In this document: positions 1-19,575 of the stretch, piece by piece
Position numbering within the stretch: the stretch's first letter is position 1
How the letters are laid out: each line of letters begins with the position of its first letter
Source: Hoplostethus atlanticus
Taxonomy: Eukaryota > Chordata > Actinopteri > Trachichthyiformes > Trachichthyidae
Assembly (NCBI GenBank): GCA_034670405.1
Contig: JAXDDX010000013.1
Location: forward strand, 1,854,501-1,918,500
Length of the DNA: 64,000 nucleotides
Direction of reading: 5' to 3'
Notes under the pieces: generated by a model
What the model was told of the DNA's origin: nothing
The model's database searches: none
The model's input: the letters and a program-made list of their open reading frames with translations, nothing else
Position numbers and translations under genes: made by a program

Positions 1-6900
<6,900 letters not shown>

Positions 6901-6964
6901 CTAGTGTTTCTTAAATTGTTACTGGTAAAAACAGAAAAGTGATTTTAGTGACAAGTCACTACTA

Positions 6965-7430
6965 CTTACTATTGTTGGCCTCAGGGCAGACTGGTTGCCC
7001 CGTCGCTCAGAGGCTCTTTTCTGTCCTGGCCCAACAGTGGTGGAATGAACTCCCCACAGATGTCAGGACAGCAGATTCGCTGCCCATCTTTCGCTGCAGG
7101 CTGAAAACCCACCTCTTCAAGAAACACTACCCTGACCCTTCCTCTTAGCACTTGCTTATTTGTTTCACTTACTTGTCTTAGCACTTATATATTGATATGC
7201 TTCACTTATTTGTCTTAGCTTTTGTTTATTTGCTTCACTTATTTGTTTAAATAAATAGTAGGTAGCTAACTTATTGCACTTTTACCTTAGCACTGGTTCT
7301 GCTCTTAGATGCTTGTTTAGGAAGGAAAGGCACTTAGGATTGCTAATGGCTAGTAGTTCTCTTACCTACATTGAATGCACTTATTGTAACTCGCTTTGGA
7401 TAAAAGGTCTGCTAAATGGAATTGAATGGA
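6965..7430 (+). mobile_element. Non-LTR retrotransposon 3' end (LINE tail)
   Basis: An open frame from about 6,939 to 7,145 ends in the pattern QRLFSVLAQQWWNELP followed by RLKTHLFKKH. This resembles the extreme C-terminus of fish non-LTR reverse-transcriptase proteins. About 250 bases downstream is the motif TCGCTTTGGATAAAAGGTCT followed by GCTAAATGG, a frequent 3' end of teleost LINEs and their SINEs. Only the 3' end is present, as expected for a 5'-truncated insertion. The clade is not certain. Confidence 0.7.
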
Positions 7431-7764
7431 ACTGGAGGTTTGTCATGTGCAGGTCCACCAGCAGGGGGAAGTAGAGTTGTTCTCATCATCTTTTGCGCTG
7501 CAGGGGGACACAGCAACTTGGCTTTGCGGAGGAGCCCCTAATTTTGTCAAATAACATAACCGCTGCATGGATTATGTGCATGTTATGGATTCCCTGCAAC
7601 AACGACTGATCAAATAGGAAGAACTGAAGGTGGGGGGGGGTCTCCCTGGCTCGCCTGGACAAGAGACACAAGCACATGGCTTGGTGCTTGAATTCACTTC
7701 AATGAATAATGACACCATTAGAAAACTTTGAATCAAGCTGAACACGTGAGGCACAAACTGAAAT

Positions 7765-7883
7765 GCATCTGAAAAATGAAATGGATATTGGAAAACAATT
7801 TACACAATCTCAGTTTCCACTGCAGGGCCGCGGAAACTGAGATGTATAAATTGTTTTCCAATACCATTTCATTTTTCAGATGC
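7765..7883. repeat. Near-perfect long hairpin (inverted repeat)
   Basis: Left arm 7,765-7,818 and right arm 7,832-7,883 are reverse complements with only about three differences (two single-base bulges and one substitution). The loop is 13 bases and contains CTGCAG. No flanking target-site duplication was found. It may be a small fold-back MITE, a recent inverted duplication, or a transcribed hairpin. The sequence shows only the structure. Confidence 0.9.
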
Positions 7884-9283
7884 TCTGGCAACGCACATGT
7901 GACTTGTGCTGTTCCTTCTTCCTTCTGCTTCCCTCTCTGCTTGGTGTGTACCAGCAGTAGTTTCCCTGTGGTTTTCAGGCTTTGTGCATGAGAGTGAGAC
8001 CACAACTTGTTAACCCCAACACACTGCCGTAGTAAGTGTAAGGAAGAGAGCCGTGCCTACTGCCAAACCCGAGGCTTTGCTGTTTGCACTTGGACGCATT
8101 TAACATGAAGTTATCTTTCCCCCACTGCAACACCAGGAAGAAAAAACAAACACTATTGGTAACCTTCACTACGCACCAGTATGATAACAGATAGATACTA
8201 TTGATACTGTATCCTCTGTGCACTCACACTGAACACGTGCTTCCCTAGCTGGTAATTTCAGAATGACTTTAATAACCGGTAATCATTTAAAGTGAGGAGC
8301 AATTGAGTGCTGGGCCCACTCAGCACCACTCAGCATAATCTTTGGGTCGCTACACCGTTTCCATTTCGAAATGTCATACTTTTCTCTATCTTAACCTCTG
8401 CCCTCACAGTATTAATAGACGGACAGCTTCAATGTTTCTCTGTTTACAGGAATCTGCTAATCAGTGCGTTTGACTACCACATATTCCTCTATTTTCTCCC
8501 TGTGAATACACCTTGGTATGGATCGCATGTATGGTAAACAGATGGTTCACAGATGTCACATAACCCTACCTTCAACTCTCACAAGGCATAGTCCTAAGGG
8601 GATACTATCCCACTGCGCCCCGACATGCAACATTAGGATTGTAGTGGCCATGGCAACCATGTCAATTAGCGAGCTCTTACAACCTTGTCCCAATCGATTA
8701 TGCTTTTTGGATCATTTCATGTATTCTTCACAAAATCCTGAGGAAACGCTGCTGAGTTGAATGGAATCCTAACATACTACTTTGATCATCTAGAGAGGAG
8801 ATTAAAGGATTTATTTATGGAGGACGTTGTCATTCTGGTTTCATGAAGTGCTTCACCTATGTAGCTTGATCTCTGGGGACGATGTCCCTATGCGCCTTGC
8901 CATGCAGCATTATGATTTTTGTGGCCATGGTAACTTTGTTGCTTGAGAGTACATACAACCTTTACCTATTTTTTGGTGTGAGCGCTCAAACAAACACATT
9001 AACCAACACGGCTTATTCATGTCAAGTTGTTCTGGTGAGAGCTGAATTGAGGCTCCAGAGTGAGGTCGAGTGTACCTGTTGGTGCACTTCAGTGGTGTTT
9101 TGGTCACAGAAATAGAAAACATAACTAAAGTTTGAGACACTCACCAATGCTTAAAGCTGTGTGGAGTGCTCTTCATGTTGAGTTACAGTAAAGTAAGGAC
9201 TGAGCACTAAGTAGATCTCACAATGGGCTGTTTTTGATGCAGCCGTACCTGCTGTTGTTAATGCAAGGTTTTTATTGCATACA
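7884..9283. other. Intergenic, no gene seen
   Basis: Short open frames only, none recognisable, and no clear transposon boundaries. Confidence 0.4.
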
Positions 9284-9291
9284 CTGTAGAG

Positions 9292-9496
9292 CAGGGGTGT
9301 CGAACCATGTGCCATAGAGGGCCGAGTGTATGCAGGTTTTCATTCCAACCAAAGACTACACCAGGTGATTTCACTGATTAGTCCCTCCTCTCTGGTTGAG
9401 GGTGTGATAACCAGTCGAATCACCTGGTTTATTGTTCGGTTGGAACGAAAACCTGAATACTCTCGGCCCTCCATGGCACATGGTTTGACACCCCTG
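9292..9496. mobile_element. hAT-type fold-back MITE with 8-bp target duplication
   Basis: The element starts CAGGGGTGTC and ends GACACCCCTG, and its two halves are near inverted copies over most of their length. It is flanked on both sides by the identical 8 bases CTGTAGAG (9,284-9,291 and 9,497-9,504). Terminal CAGGG and 8-bp target duplications are hallmarks of hAT transposons. At 205 bp with no open frame it is non-autonomous. Related copies lie at about 53.4, 55.6 and 60.8 kb. Confidence 0.92.
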
Positions 9497-9504
9497 CTGT
9501 AGAG

Positions 9505-12500
9505 AATCATGTACAGAGTAAATGTCTGACAATCAATAAGACCATCAAAATACTGAATTATTTTTGGTACTTTTTCCACAAACATACAGTACTGTGGGAC
9601 TAAATGTGAAGTCCACAGACAAATGCCTCTGTGGCAACAATATCCAGAGCACAGCAAGAGGAAGTTGGAGGGGGACAGACTCCTTCTCTGTGTTGGTACT
9701 GACGCCTGATAACTACAAAAGCGCCGGCCTCATGGCCACCCAAAATCTTGCATGAACACACATAAAGCCAGATTTCACCGTCTTTGTAATTTCCTCATTT
9801 GCTGCCTAACCTTGCTTCCTTTCATGCTACTGTGTCTCCTTTTGTGTATTGCCGGACCATTCTTTTCCAACAGCGTTCTCCTATGTCTGGAGGAAAAGGG
9901 AAAGGAAACGGAACGGCTCATTCTCAATTGCTAGCATGTAATCATGACTGATTACTCAAATTAGTTAAAAATGTTATTGATACAATGATGCTGCAACAGA
10001 AAGAAAATATTCAAGTTAAAGACTGTTCACTGATGAAGATGATGACAAATCTTGTTTTTTTTTGTGATGACACTAGGCAGGACTGTCTTTCGCCAGGAGT
10101 GTCTTTCATAGAGTTGAGTGACCAGGGGGGTAAAGAAGAGCCGGAGCGAGAGGATTCAAACTCTCTCAGTACAGCCGAGCCCTCTGGATTCGCTCAGTTT
10201 CGATTTTGATGAGTGAATGAACCCTTCGTGAGCGGGGAGCTAAAGGTTTGAGATGTTCAGACCGCTTTATTTCATCATTCAGCTGATGCTGATGAGGACA
10301 GGGCGATTACTTGTTATTTCTTAATGTGTACCATACCTGACGGGTGATATTTAGTGAGATGAGGGCTCCCGTGGCAGGGTCCCTGAGGGTCCTGAATCCC
10401 CCTGACTGACAGGTCTCTCTGGCCTTATGTATACCCCCTTGGTACCGAGTCATTCATCACTGCAAAGGGATTATTGCATCAACTCACTTTTCTCACCCAC
10501 CTACAAGAAACCTATTGTCAGCCTTGCAGTGATAATTATCGCTGAAGCGTTCTAAATACTGGTGATTCGCTGGTTGGCACAAACGCTAATCCATCGCACA
10601 TTAAACCTTCATCCAGCATACATCACAGGACATCTGCATGCAATTACACAAAGATTAATCTCATGTGACAACTGATTTACACACTGTGACAAGACGCTAG
10701 CGACTGTCGCCGCTGACTGCAGGCAACGTAGCGCCGGTGAAAGAGTTCAGTACTTTTCACATGGCTGCCATCCCTTCCGCTGCTCTGATGTGAGTTGTAC
10801 TAACACAGAAAAGGAACACATCACAATTAGCCTGACCATCAGCATGGAGGACCTCCTGACATCCCATAATTAAAACATAAATAAAGTGGCCAGCGCCCAG
10901 TGGGGGAGGCGGTTGAAAAGCAGCACTCAGAGAGATGTGGAGAGGAGCCCAGCAGCACAAAGAGGGCCGAGAGAGACAGACTTGAAATGGACTGTCAGAG
11001 ATCCGATGTCTCCCGCCATATTGGCTGACTGTGGATTGGAGACTAACTTAGCCATAGGTGTGAATGGGAGTGTTTGTCTGTTCATGTGTTTCCCTGTGTT
11101 CAACATATGTCCATATAGTATGTGGACAATACATATATTTTGAAAATATATTTTATATTTAAATGTATATGCCTTATATATTTTACATACTTTTTTTCAT
11201 TAAAAAAGCCTGCAGTGTACAGTGAAAAGAGATGAGATAAACTGAGATGTTCTCTACTTGGACCAGATGACAAAGGAGTTTAATATCAACATAGGTGGTA
11301 GAATAGGATCCGATATAGGAGCCGGTCCTCTGTGTACTCAAGGGTTTCAAACACATCATTGTGTATCACTGAACCGTTTAATCTCAACAGCTCTCAGTGC
11401 CCATTTTATCTTTCAACTATTGTAAAAAAAAATAGTAGAGATTTTACACCTATTAGTATTGGTGACACATGAATTTGTGAAAAAAACAATCTAAAAAAAT
11501 ATATTTAAAAAACTCACCACAAGTCCTTTGTCCAAAACGTATTGTCTTTTTTAAATTTAAAAAATGCAAGAGAAAAAGGTGTGCAGCAGGATCCTATATG
11601 ACAACATGCCATTTCCTCAGCCTGTCATTCTGTTGTTACTCCAAATCAAGTTTGAGATTATAGTAGCTATAATAACAATGTTAATGGTGACAATACAAAT
11701 ACTCTTTAGTGATGGATTGTTGTTTTTGACTTTTCAATCCATAATAAATAATAAAAATGAAAAAGCAGTTAATAATTAGTTTACGAGTTGAAAGGCTGGA
11801 TACCTTGAATAACCCTCCATTATTAACATTATGATTAATCACATGAGATAGAAAAATAATAATGAAGATCTATTCTGGTTCTGAGTTATAAGTGTGTGGT
11901 GACATTTTCTACTCTTGTGTAAGCAAATCATTAGTCCCAAAATACCCTCAGAGGTCTTACGGGAAGCTGCTCTAAGACCAAGTGGACCATCTTTGCCTGA
12001 TACTGTCACTAAGTAAGAGCCGAGTAATTGGACCGGTTCCAGAGAGGAAAGCATCAGCTTGATTTATCTTCTTCCAGGTACAGCGCAGGGAAACCTAGCA
12101 ACAGGCTGCTGCAGACTGAGCCCTTTTGTGCACACCAGATTATCAAGGCATACACAAACAACCATAGTGCGTGCACACAAACAAGTGCACACACACCATG
12201 CATCACTTATGATTGTCAACGGGGTGCGGGCAGTAGGAAACATTCACACGTGCAATTGGAAACACGTTATGCACTGAACCTCAACACGTCCCTACAGACG
12301 AGAAGGTGGGAATGCTGCAAAACATTTCTACAGTAAAGAAAAAAATGTATCAACCATCTTTAGAGAAAGCAACAATGCTTTTGATCATTCCATTTTTATC
12401 AGCCCAGATGAAGCTTAACGCGTGATATTTTGGTAACTGTGGATATTTCTAAGTTGACCTAATTTTCTTTGACACTGTGTGGGGGAGAGAAACTTGGCAA

Positions 12501-15500
12501 GGCCCACTGTAAGCAATCAAAAATCACGCTGGCAAACGTGTGGAAAGCAGCATCTCTTCAAGTCTGAATGCTTTGGCGTCTTTGTTGTTGTCAACAAACA
12601 CAGATAAACTGCGTCCTTTATGCACGAGAATCAAATGCAATATGTACCATTCAAAACACCCATGTTTGTTTATAATGCCAATTTTCATCCTTGACAGTTG
12701 GCTTGCCAAAGTTAGACAACATATCCTGGAAAAAGGCAGCTACAAGATCATGTTTGTTGGTGCGTCTTAGCAAGCACAGCACTGCAAGATTTACTAGAGC
12801 TTTTGGGTATATTGCATGACGTGTAATAGCCTTTTCTGTGAAACAAACCAAATTGGGAAATTGTTGTGAACCGTTTTGTGATAAAAATGTTATTGTCCAC
12901 ATTGTGCTCCAAAACACCTTTTATTTTACGTAAAAACAACAGAATGTTGCTGCCACAGTGGGCACCCATCAGGTCTTCATTTACAGGGTATCAACACACG
13001 ACGAAGACTGTGGGAAAACCATCTACACTCAAAGAAAGGGAACAGATTTCTGAAGTGTCTATTTAGCAATTATATTTAAAGTGTGTATAATTTTACATTT
13101 GTGTGTGGGTCCCTAAAAGTGTTTTGGGGATTCTTGTTCAATTCTCTCTCAATGTCTGAGTCATAAATGTGAATCAACGGTACATATGCTGGCTGTTGTT
13201 TCCCACACAGTGGTCTATTACTGCTCGCTTCCATTCATACTGGCTGGGTAGCAGGTACCAGTATAGAGTGCCGCCCACAACACAGAGGAGGTGCACATAA
13301 TGGATTTGGATTGGATTCAGAAAACAAGACGTTGGATGTTGTCAATGGTGCCAGAAGGTTATAGGATTTAGTGCAATATTAATGATACTATATATTAATT
13401 ACATGCCGCCCATAAATCAGCTATTAATCATATTGATCACGTAGCATCGTGGTGGGCGAAGGATCACGTTTTTAATTTTTTTTCCTCACACTGACTCAAT
13501 TAATTGTAATTATAAGCTACAGTAACTGTGAAGGTTGGGTAACGATTCTGTGTTCATTTAATTCCTCAAACAAGTGTGTTAAAAGCAAAATCCGCAAAAT
13601 GATTGAACAGAATGAATTGAGAGATATGAAAATCCGCTCAAAGAAGACAAAACATTTAATATGAAAGGTTTCATATGTGCGAAGGATTTCATTACAGATG
13701 AGCGAGAGGTGTGGAGGAGACTGCGGTGTGGTCCGAGCCTCATCCAATTCATTCAATTAGCTGTAGCCTAAATGCTATAAGTGGGTGATGTGATAGCCCC
13801 ACTCCACTCTCTGGACAGACAACAAAATGAATCAACCCCGCCTCTCTCTCTTCTGATGACTGATGAGATGTGGCATGTTTCTATCAGAAATGTAATTATA
13901 TTTATATTGAGCCTCTCCGCTGTCTGACTATAGGTGATCACATTACTCCCTCATTTCGGAAGATTTGTTCTCCCCCAAACAAAAGAGAGTTCATGTGTGT
14001 GTGTGTGTATGTGAGAAAGTGAAATTAGTGACACAGTTTTCAAGTTTAAACAGCTACTCGGCGTATAAGTACATCCTTCATATATTTTATGTTGACTGAA
14101 TGTAGCTGCTTGCATACTCCTTCTGCTCCACCGTAACAAGTGTTGACAGTCATTACATTCAAGAGTTACAAAGTGACTGGTAATCTCTATCCACAGGTGA
14201 TGGGCTTAGCTATTTAAACCCCATCTGGGCCAACATTTCCTCAACGTGTTCTTTTAAAAGTAAAAATAACTTCTTATGGCAGGTCTACGTCATGGATGTA
14301 ATGTGTATATATGTGTATAATGTGTAAAAGTATATTTACTGGTAAACGGCACTTTTGAGCCATAGCATTCCTGTCATTACTCAAAACAGAGATTCCATTA
14401 CATCGCCAATAAGAATGAGGATGTCTTTAAGGTAATTTTCCTCTTAGCTAGTGTGGAAAATGTGATGCCAAACCCTGGAATCAACTGCGGCAGATTAGAG
14501 CAAAGCTATGCTAACTGCTGTATGGGTATAAACAGTGTTGAGAGCACCCGGTTTTTGTATGTCTTATATAGGGGAGTGCACAGATGTAAAAGGACCCAGT
14601 TGGAATATGAACAGTGTTGCAGGTTGTCTTCAGAATCCCCAGATTAAAATAATCACTAAGTGTGGGCGGTAATCTAAGTGCTTGCATTAGTAATCCTGTT
14701 ATAAATCTCCTGCAGGCTGAACTGAGCTACCTCTCTGTCAGTGATATCCAGCTACTTGGCAGAATGGTAGGATTGCACTTTCACTTCAATCAATCAGTGA
14801 ACCAATCAAGTAACATATCAGGTAATAAGCCTTTCCACACATAAAAAGTGGACTGCTTTTTGCGTTGCTCTTGGACTAATCCACACATCAGCATGTGTCT
14901 GCTACTTACAAAGTCCTGATAATGTGAGTAGACAACGCCTTGTACATTCTCATTTCTTCATGTGGTACCTCCATCTGGTGGTTTTGATGAGATGAATAGC
15001 AACTAATGCACTAAAAAGTACATAAGTTATTGACATGGGTAAATGTATCGATAAGGTGATAATATAAATGGGATTATAATGGATGTCTGCACGCCTAGAC
15101 ACTTTCTGTACATAGGTACGGCCTTATGTAGACCTAGTAATGGAAATACAATGCACATTTTTTACACATCCTGTATATGTATTGTAAATTCAGATATTTG
15201 TTCATGTTCCCTTACTTTTTTTTATCAGTTATATATTGCAGATTTCTTCATACTTTTATATACTATATACTATGTTTTTCAGTTATTTTCATACTCCATA
15301 TATTCCATATTTTTGTATATTCTCACACAAACATATTTTTCACTTTCAGTATGCTCTATTGCTGTTAGTTTAAACATCCCACACACACGCTGTTATTCAT
15401 ATACGTCATACGTTTTATTCTTATAGCTCTAATACATTCTTTTCCGTCTTATCTTAATGTGAGATACTCTAAAGTGGTGTTTTCTTTGATGATGGGTCTG

Positions 15501-16440
15501 GCAAAACAGCCCAATCTCCCCAGGAAATCTCAACAGGGGGTGTTGAAGTGGAGCCAAAGAAAGGCCGGCTGTGTGCCCTTCAAACACCACACAGAGAGTG
15601 GGGAAAGACATTTTTGACAGGAACATCACAAGACAAACACAAACACTAAATCCTTGATGATCCGGGTAATTTGCTAAAGCAAAGTTTGGAAAGGTTACTC
15701 ACGGATGTTGCTCGGAGAGTGGTCACCTGGGTCTGCTGTGTCCTTGAATGTCCTTGCTTTGGATGAAAGGATGAGACATTTTCCCTTTTGCTGTATGTTG
15801 GTGTCCTGCTGATGATAAACTCTGAATAATCTACCTCCCACACACTCTCATCAAATAATTATGAATTGCAGAAGCATTAAACCTTCCTCATGTTATAATA
15901 AAGTTCTTACAGAAAACCCCAACGAAAGCAAGTGTCCATGGGATGTATTTTTATTACACAACTTAATAATTTATTGAAAAACAGAGCTCTGTATGCTGTA
16001 TCACAAATTATGTTGCTTTTTGTTGTGAAAATATCTTACGCCAGTATAGAATAGAATGCTATTTATGAAAGAAAAAAGGTCAAGTCGTGTAACCAGCGAG
16101 CTTACATTTATGCCAAAACAAGCCGAAAGCCTTCAAATCCACAGAAACACTGGTCTTAACTGAAAGGTCAACCATTGTCTAGACAGTTCGCTCCTGTTCC
16201 AATAAACCTGACTGCTGTAAACAGGAAGTTATACATAATTTCTGATTATATCTTGGTGTAACCTGTGCGATTTAAAAAGTCATCAGCTCTCTTCTTTCAA
16301 TGAAATGGAAATGCATTCTAGCATTCAAGTGAAGAGGTCTGTAAAGTTGAGATATCAATTCTTGATTGCTCAGGAGGTAAATGACCACCTGTAACACTGA
16401 AGGTGGAAAGTTTATTTTCCTCTTACTAGTGTTTTAATAT
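9505..16440. other. Intergenic, no gene seen; possible conserved non-coding DNA
   Basis: No recognisable coding sequence. Several repeat-free, mixed-composition blocks (for example 10,400-10,730 and 13,200-13,480) contain AT-rich homeodomain-like cores such as TAATTA or ATTAAT. They look more like regulatory DNA than decayed repeats, which is an inference. Short (TG)n tracts such as 13,993-14,007 also occur. Confidence 0.35.
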
Positions 16441-16469
16441 CCCACGGGGTCAATTGGCCATGCCTGGTA

Positions 16470-17660
16470 TATCTCCAGGGCCTCAAGGGAGGTGCCAAAG
16501 GGACATCCTTACATCTTGGAGGTGCTGACCCGTCCAGAAGGATGAAATCATCTGCAAACAGCAGAGATACCACCCTAATGAGGCTCAATCATTGGCCAGT
16601 CTCCTTCCCAGCACCTTGACATAGGCTTTCCCATGGAGGCTGGAACACACCCTCAGGTCCCCTTTTAATGATGGGGACCACCACCCCTGCCTGCCAGTCC
16701 AAAGGCACTGTTCCTGAAGTCCATGTAAGATTGAAGAGAAGTGTCAACCACAACACCCCAGAATCCAGAGCCTTCAGCATTTCAGGATGGATCTCGTCTA
16801 CCCCTGGCCCCTTACCACTGCTGATCTTTTTAACTTACTTCAGTGACCTCTGCCAAGGGGATGGGCTGAGACTCATCTTCCAGCATTGCCTGTTAAACAG
16901 AGGGTGTGTCTGTTGAGTTCAGGAGTTCCTCAAAGTGTACAACCTTTCAATAACATCCCCAGTCGAAGTTAGTGTTTTCCCTTTGTTATGGACAATCCAT
17001 GGCTAGTATAGAAGTCCAAAAAAAGTACTGCTCGTGTTCAGATCAGGAAGGACATTCCTCTCAATCACCTCCCATTCCTCCACTCCAGGTTTCCCAGTCA
17101 TTGCAAAGGGCATTGAAGTCTCCCAGTAGGAGTATAGTCAGATACTCTAAACTGCTGTTAGAGATGTAATCGCATTGAGGCATGACTCTTTGTTGTAAAA
17201 TATAACACCTGAACACTTGACTGGGCTATAAGGGAGCCTCACCTTTTCCTAAACCCACACAAGGTTTTGTGGCCTACATGAGGAGAACTGGGCATACAGT
17301 GATCCAAGACATCCCACTTTCTGCTTGGATATCTTTATCAAAAACCTACTGGCAGTTTTTGGTGTAGTTGTGGAAGTATAGTCTTTTTACACTTCCAACT
17401 CCCAACGCATGATCAAAAAAGGCATCACTGACTTGGTGGAGAATCAATAGGGCCTGGTTGCCTGCTCTACCTGTACTGCCAGGGTTCTGATTCATAGGTA
17501 ACAGGACTGGGCACGTAATGCAGTTGCTGATGGGTGTAGGTTGACCCGGTGATTCAGATCTTCCATTAATAGCCGTTGCAGCAGAGGAGCCTGACACAGA
17601 CCAAGGCTCAGCAACACTTTCAATCTAGAACTCCTGTGGGATCGGCCTCCGATTTAGTGG
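16470..17660 (-). mobile_element. Decayed LINE fragment, endonuclease plus reverse transcriptase, antisense
   Basis: On the minus strand, 17,140-17,090 reads TILLLGDFNAL, the GDFN motif of the apurinic-like endonuclease of LINEs. Further along the same strand, 16,780-16,589 reads LLFNLTWTSGTVPLDWQAG followed by VVVPI, the start of the reverse-transcriptase domain of fish non-LTR elements. The order (endonuclease, then reverse transcriptase) is correct. The frames are broken and parts are missing, so this is a dead copy. The clade and exact ends are not determined. Confidence 0.8.
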
Positions 17661-18164
17661 TTCAGTTTAGTGGCAGGATGGCAATGCCTTTCCTTTGGCG
17701 CTTCCCTTTATAGCAGCTCACTAAAAATGTGAAGATGGCATGTGCAAAAGCAATGTATAGTAGTAGTTTAGAGAATTGTACATGAACATACAATAACATA
17801 ATATATATACAATAACAATAACAAGGTAGGAAAGGAAACACCCACAATGCACCACTGTACCATGTTGCCAGAAGTAAAAGTATTGTGATACAAAAATATG
17901 ACAAAATAAGACAAATTTAAAAATGTTGTATATTTTTTGGCATTTATTCTTAATAGATTTGGTAGAATACGAATGTCTCTTTCTCTCTACGTCTGTCTTT
18001 CTCTCACTCCTTTTACTCTCTATGTGAAGTGAAGCAGTCCTGACTGAAAAGCAATGGCCTGGTACTTTGATCCCAGGTACCTTCAGCAGACACCTTTAAA
18101 GTTCAGCCTCAGCACACAACATTCTCTATGCTAATGTCAGTAAGCTACAGACAAACCAGCAACA

Positions 18165-18191
18165 CACACACATATACACACACACACACAT

Positions 18192-18231
<40 letters not shown>

Positions 18232-18263
18232 GCACGCACGCACACACACACACACACACACAG
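18165..18263. repeat. (CA)n microsatellite, imperfect
   Basis: CA repeats interrupted by TATA, TG and a short (CGCA)n section near 18,229-18,241. The Met-His-Thr open frame over it is a repeat artefact. Confidence 0.95.
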
Positions 18264-18754
18264 GAGAGTCAACTCATCCTCTAGTCAGATTTTAACAAGA
18301 AACTTTCTCCTTCACAAAATGATCTCATCACAGGATAATTGTGTTATTTTGATATGTTGTTACATGTATTTGCCAGGGTGGTACTGCTCTGACCTTTGAC
18401 CTCCTTTATCCTCTGAGCCACATAGGATGTTTTCCATCAGTAGATTTTGTCATACCCATGTTGAAGCAATGGTGAAGGTGGACTCATAATAGCTCGCTAA
18501 CTGTTTTTGTGAGCTTATCAAACAGTGCATTTTCTTACAAGGCTTTCTGATCATCAGTCAAGCTCATCATTGTTTTGTTTGCTGATATAAATAATGAAGA
18601 TCAATACAGGTTAGATGGAAGTTAATTTAATGAATTGCACTTCTTAATTTCTGTTGCTTGTTTTCAGGTCAGATGTTTTCATAAGCCCCTTGTCTTTTTA
18701 TCTCACAAGCTAAAAATTATTACATTGATTTTCTTCTTTCTGCATTTTATGCTG

Positions 18755-19575
18755 TAAAGACAGTGGAGATAGTGATGGATTACAGGAAGAACCCAGCCCC
18801 ACCCACCCCCATCACCCTGCGTGACTCCCCAGTCGACACTGTGGAGTCCTGGGTACCATCATCACCCAGGACCTCAGGTGGGAGCAGCTCCATCACCAAA
18901 AAAGCACAGCAGAGGATGTACTTCCTGCGGCAGCTGAAGAAGTTCAACCTGCCAAAGTCAATGATGGTGCACTTCTACACCGCCATCATTGAGTCCATCC
19001 TCACCTCCTCCATTACCATCTGGTACGCTGCTGCCACTGCCAAGGATAAGGGCAGACTGCAGTGTGTCATTCGCTCTGCTGAGCAGGTGATTGGCTGCAA
19101 TCTGCCATCTGCAGGTAGGATTGTAGCCGACCCCTCCCACCCCGGACACAAACTCTTTGAGTCACTCACCTCTGGCTGCAGCCCATCAAGACCAAACCCT
19201 CACACCACAAGAACAGTTTCTTCTAGTAGTTTCATGGACACTACATGGTATATTAACGTAAAGCCTCCACATCCGTCTCAATGCGTTACATTATGCACAA
19301 ATTTGCACATACGCTTACACATATACAGTATATGGCACATATTCTTTTTATTTTATTGTTATTATTTTTCTTATTTCTTATAATATCTTTTCATATATTT
19401 TAGTGTGAAACTTTGTATTTTATATTGTATTCTTGACCTTTGCCTTTTACAGTACTTGCTTTTCTTCTTGTTTTTTCTTCTTCTCTTGCTATGTTTATTG
19501 TTATGCACCAAACACCAAGTCAAATTCCTTGTATGTGAAAACATTCTTGGCAATAAACCTGATTCAGATTCTTAT
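18755..19575 (+). mobile_element. L2-type LINE 3' end, frameshifted
   Basis: The frame 18,763-19,150 includes VMDYRKNPAPPTPITL, KKAQQRMYFLRQLKKFNLP and HFYTAIIESILTSSITIWY. This is the C-terminal part of the reverse-transcriptase protein of fish L2/Maui-like LINEs. Between about 18,845 and 18,890 the family sequence (LGTIITQDLRW) lies in a neighbouring frame, so the copy carries a compensated frameshift. The 3' end, with CAAATTCCTTGTATGTG and GGCAATAAACCTGATTC, is the typical L2 tail. The copy is truncated at its 5' end and not functional. Confidence 0.9.

Noticed and set aside
7765..7883. Calling the hairpin a microRNA gene
   Set aside because: The arms are longer and more perfect than a usual precursor, no known seed was recognised and no expression data are available. 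It is reported only as a hairpin.
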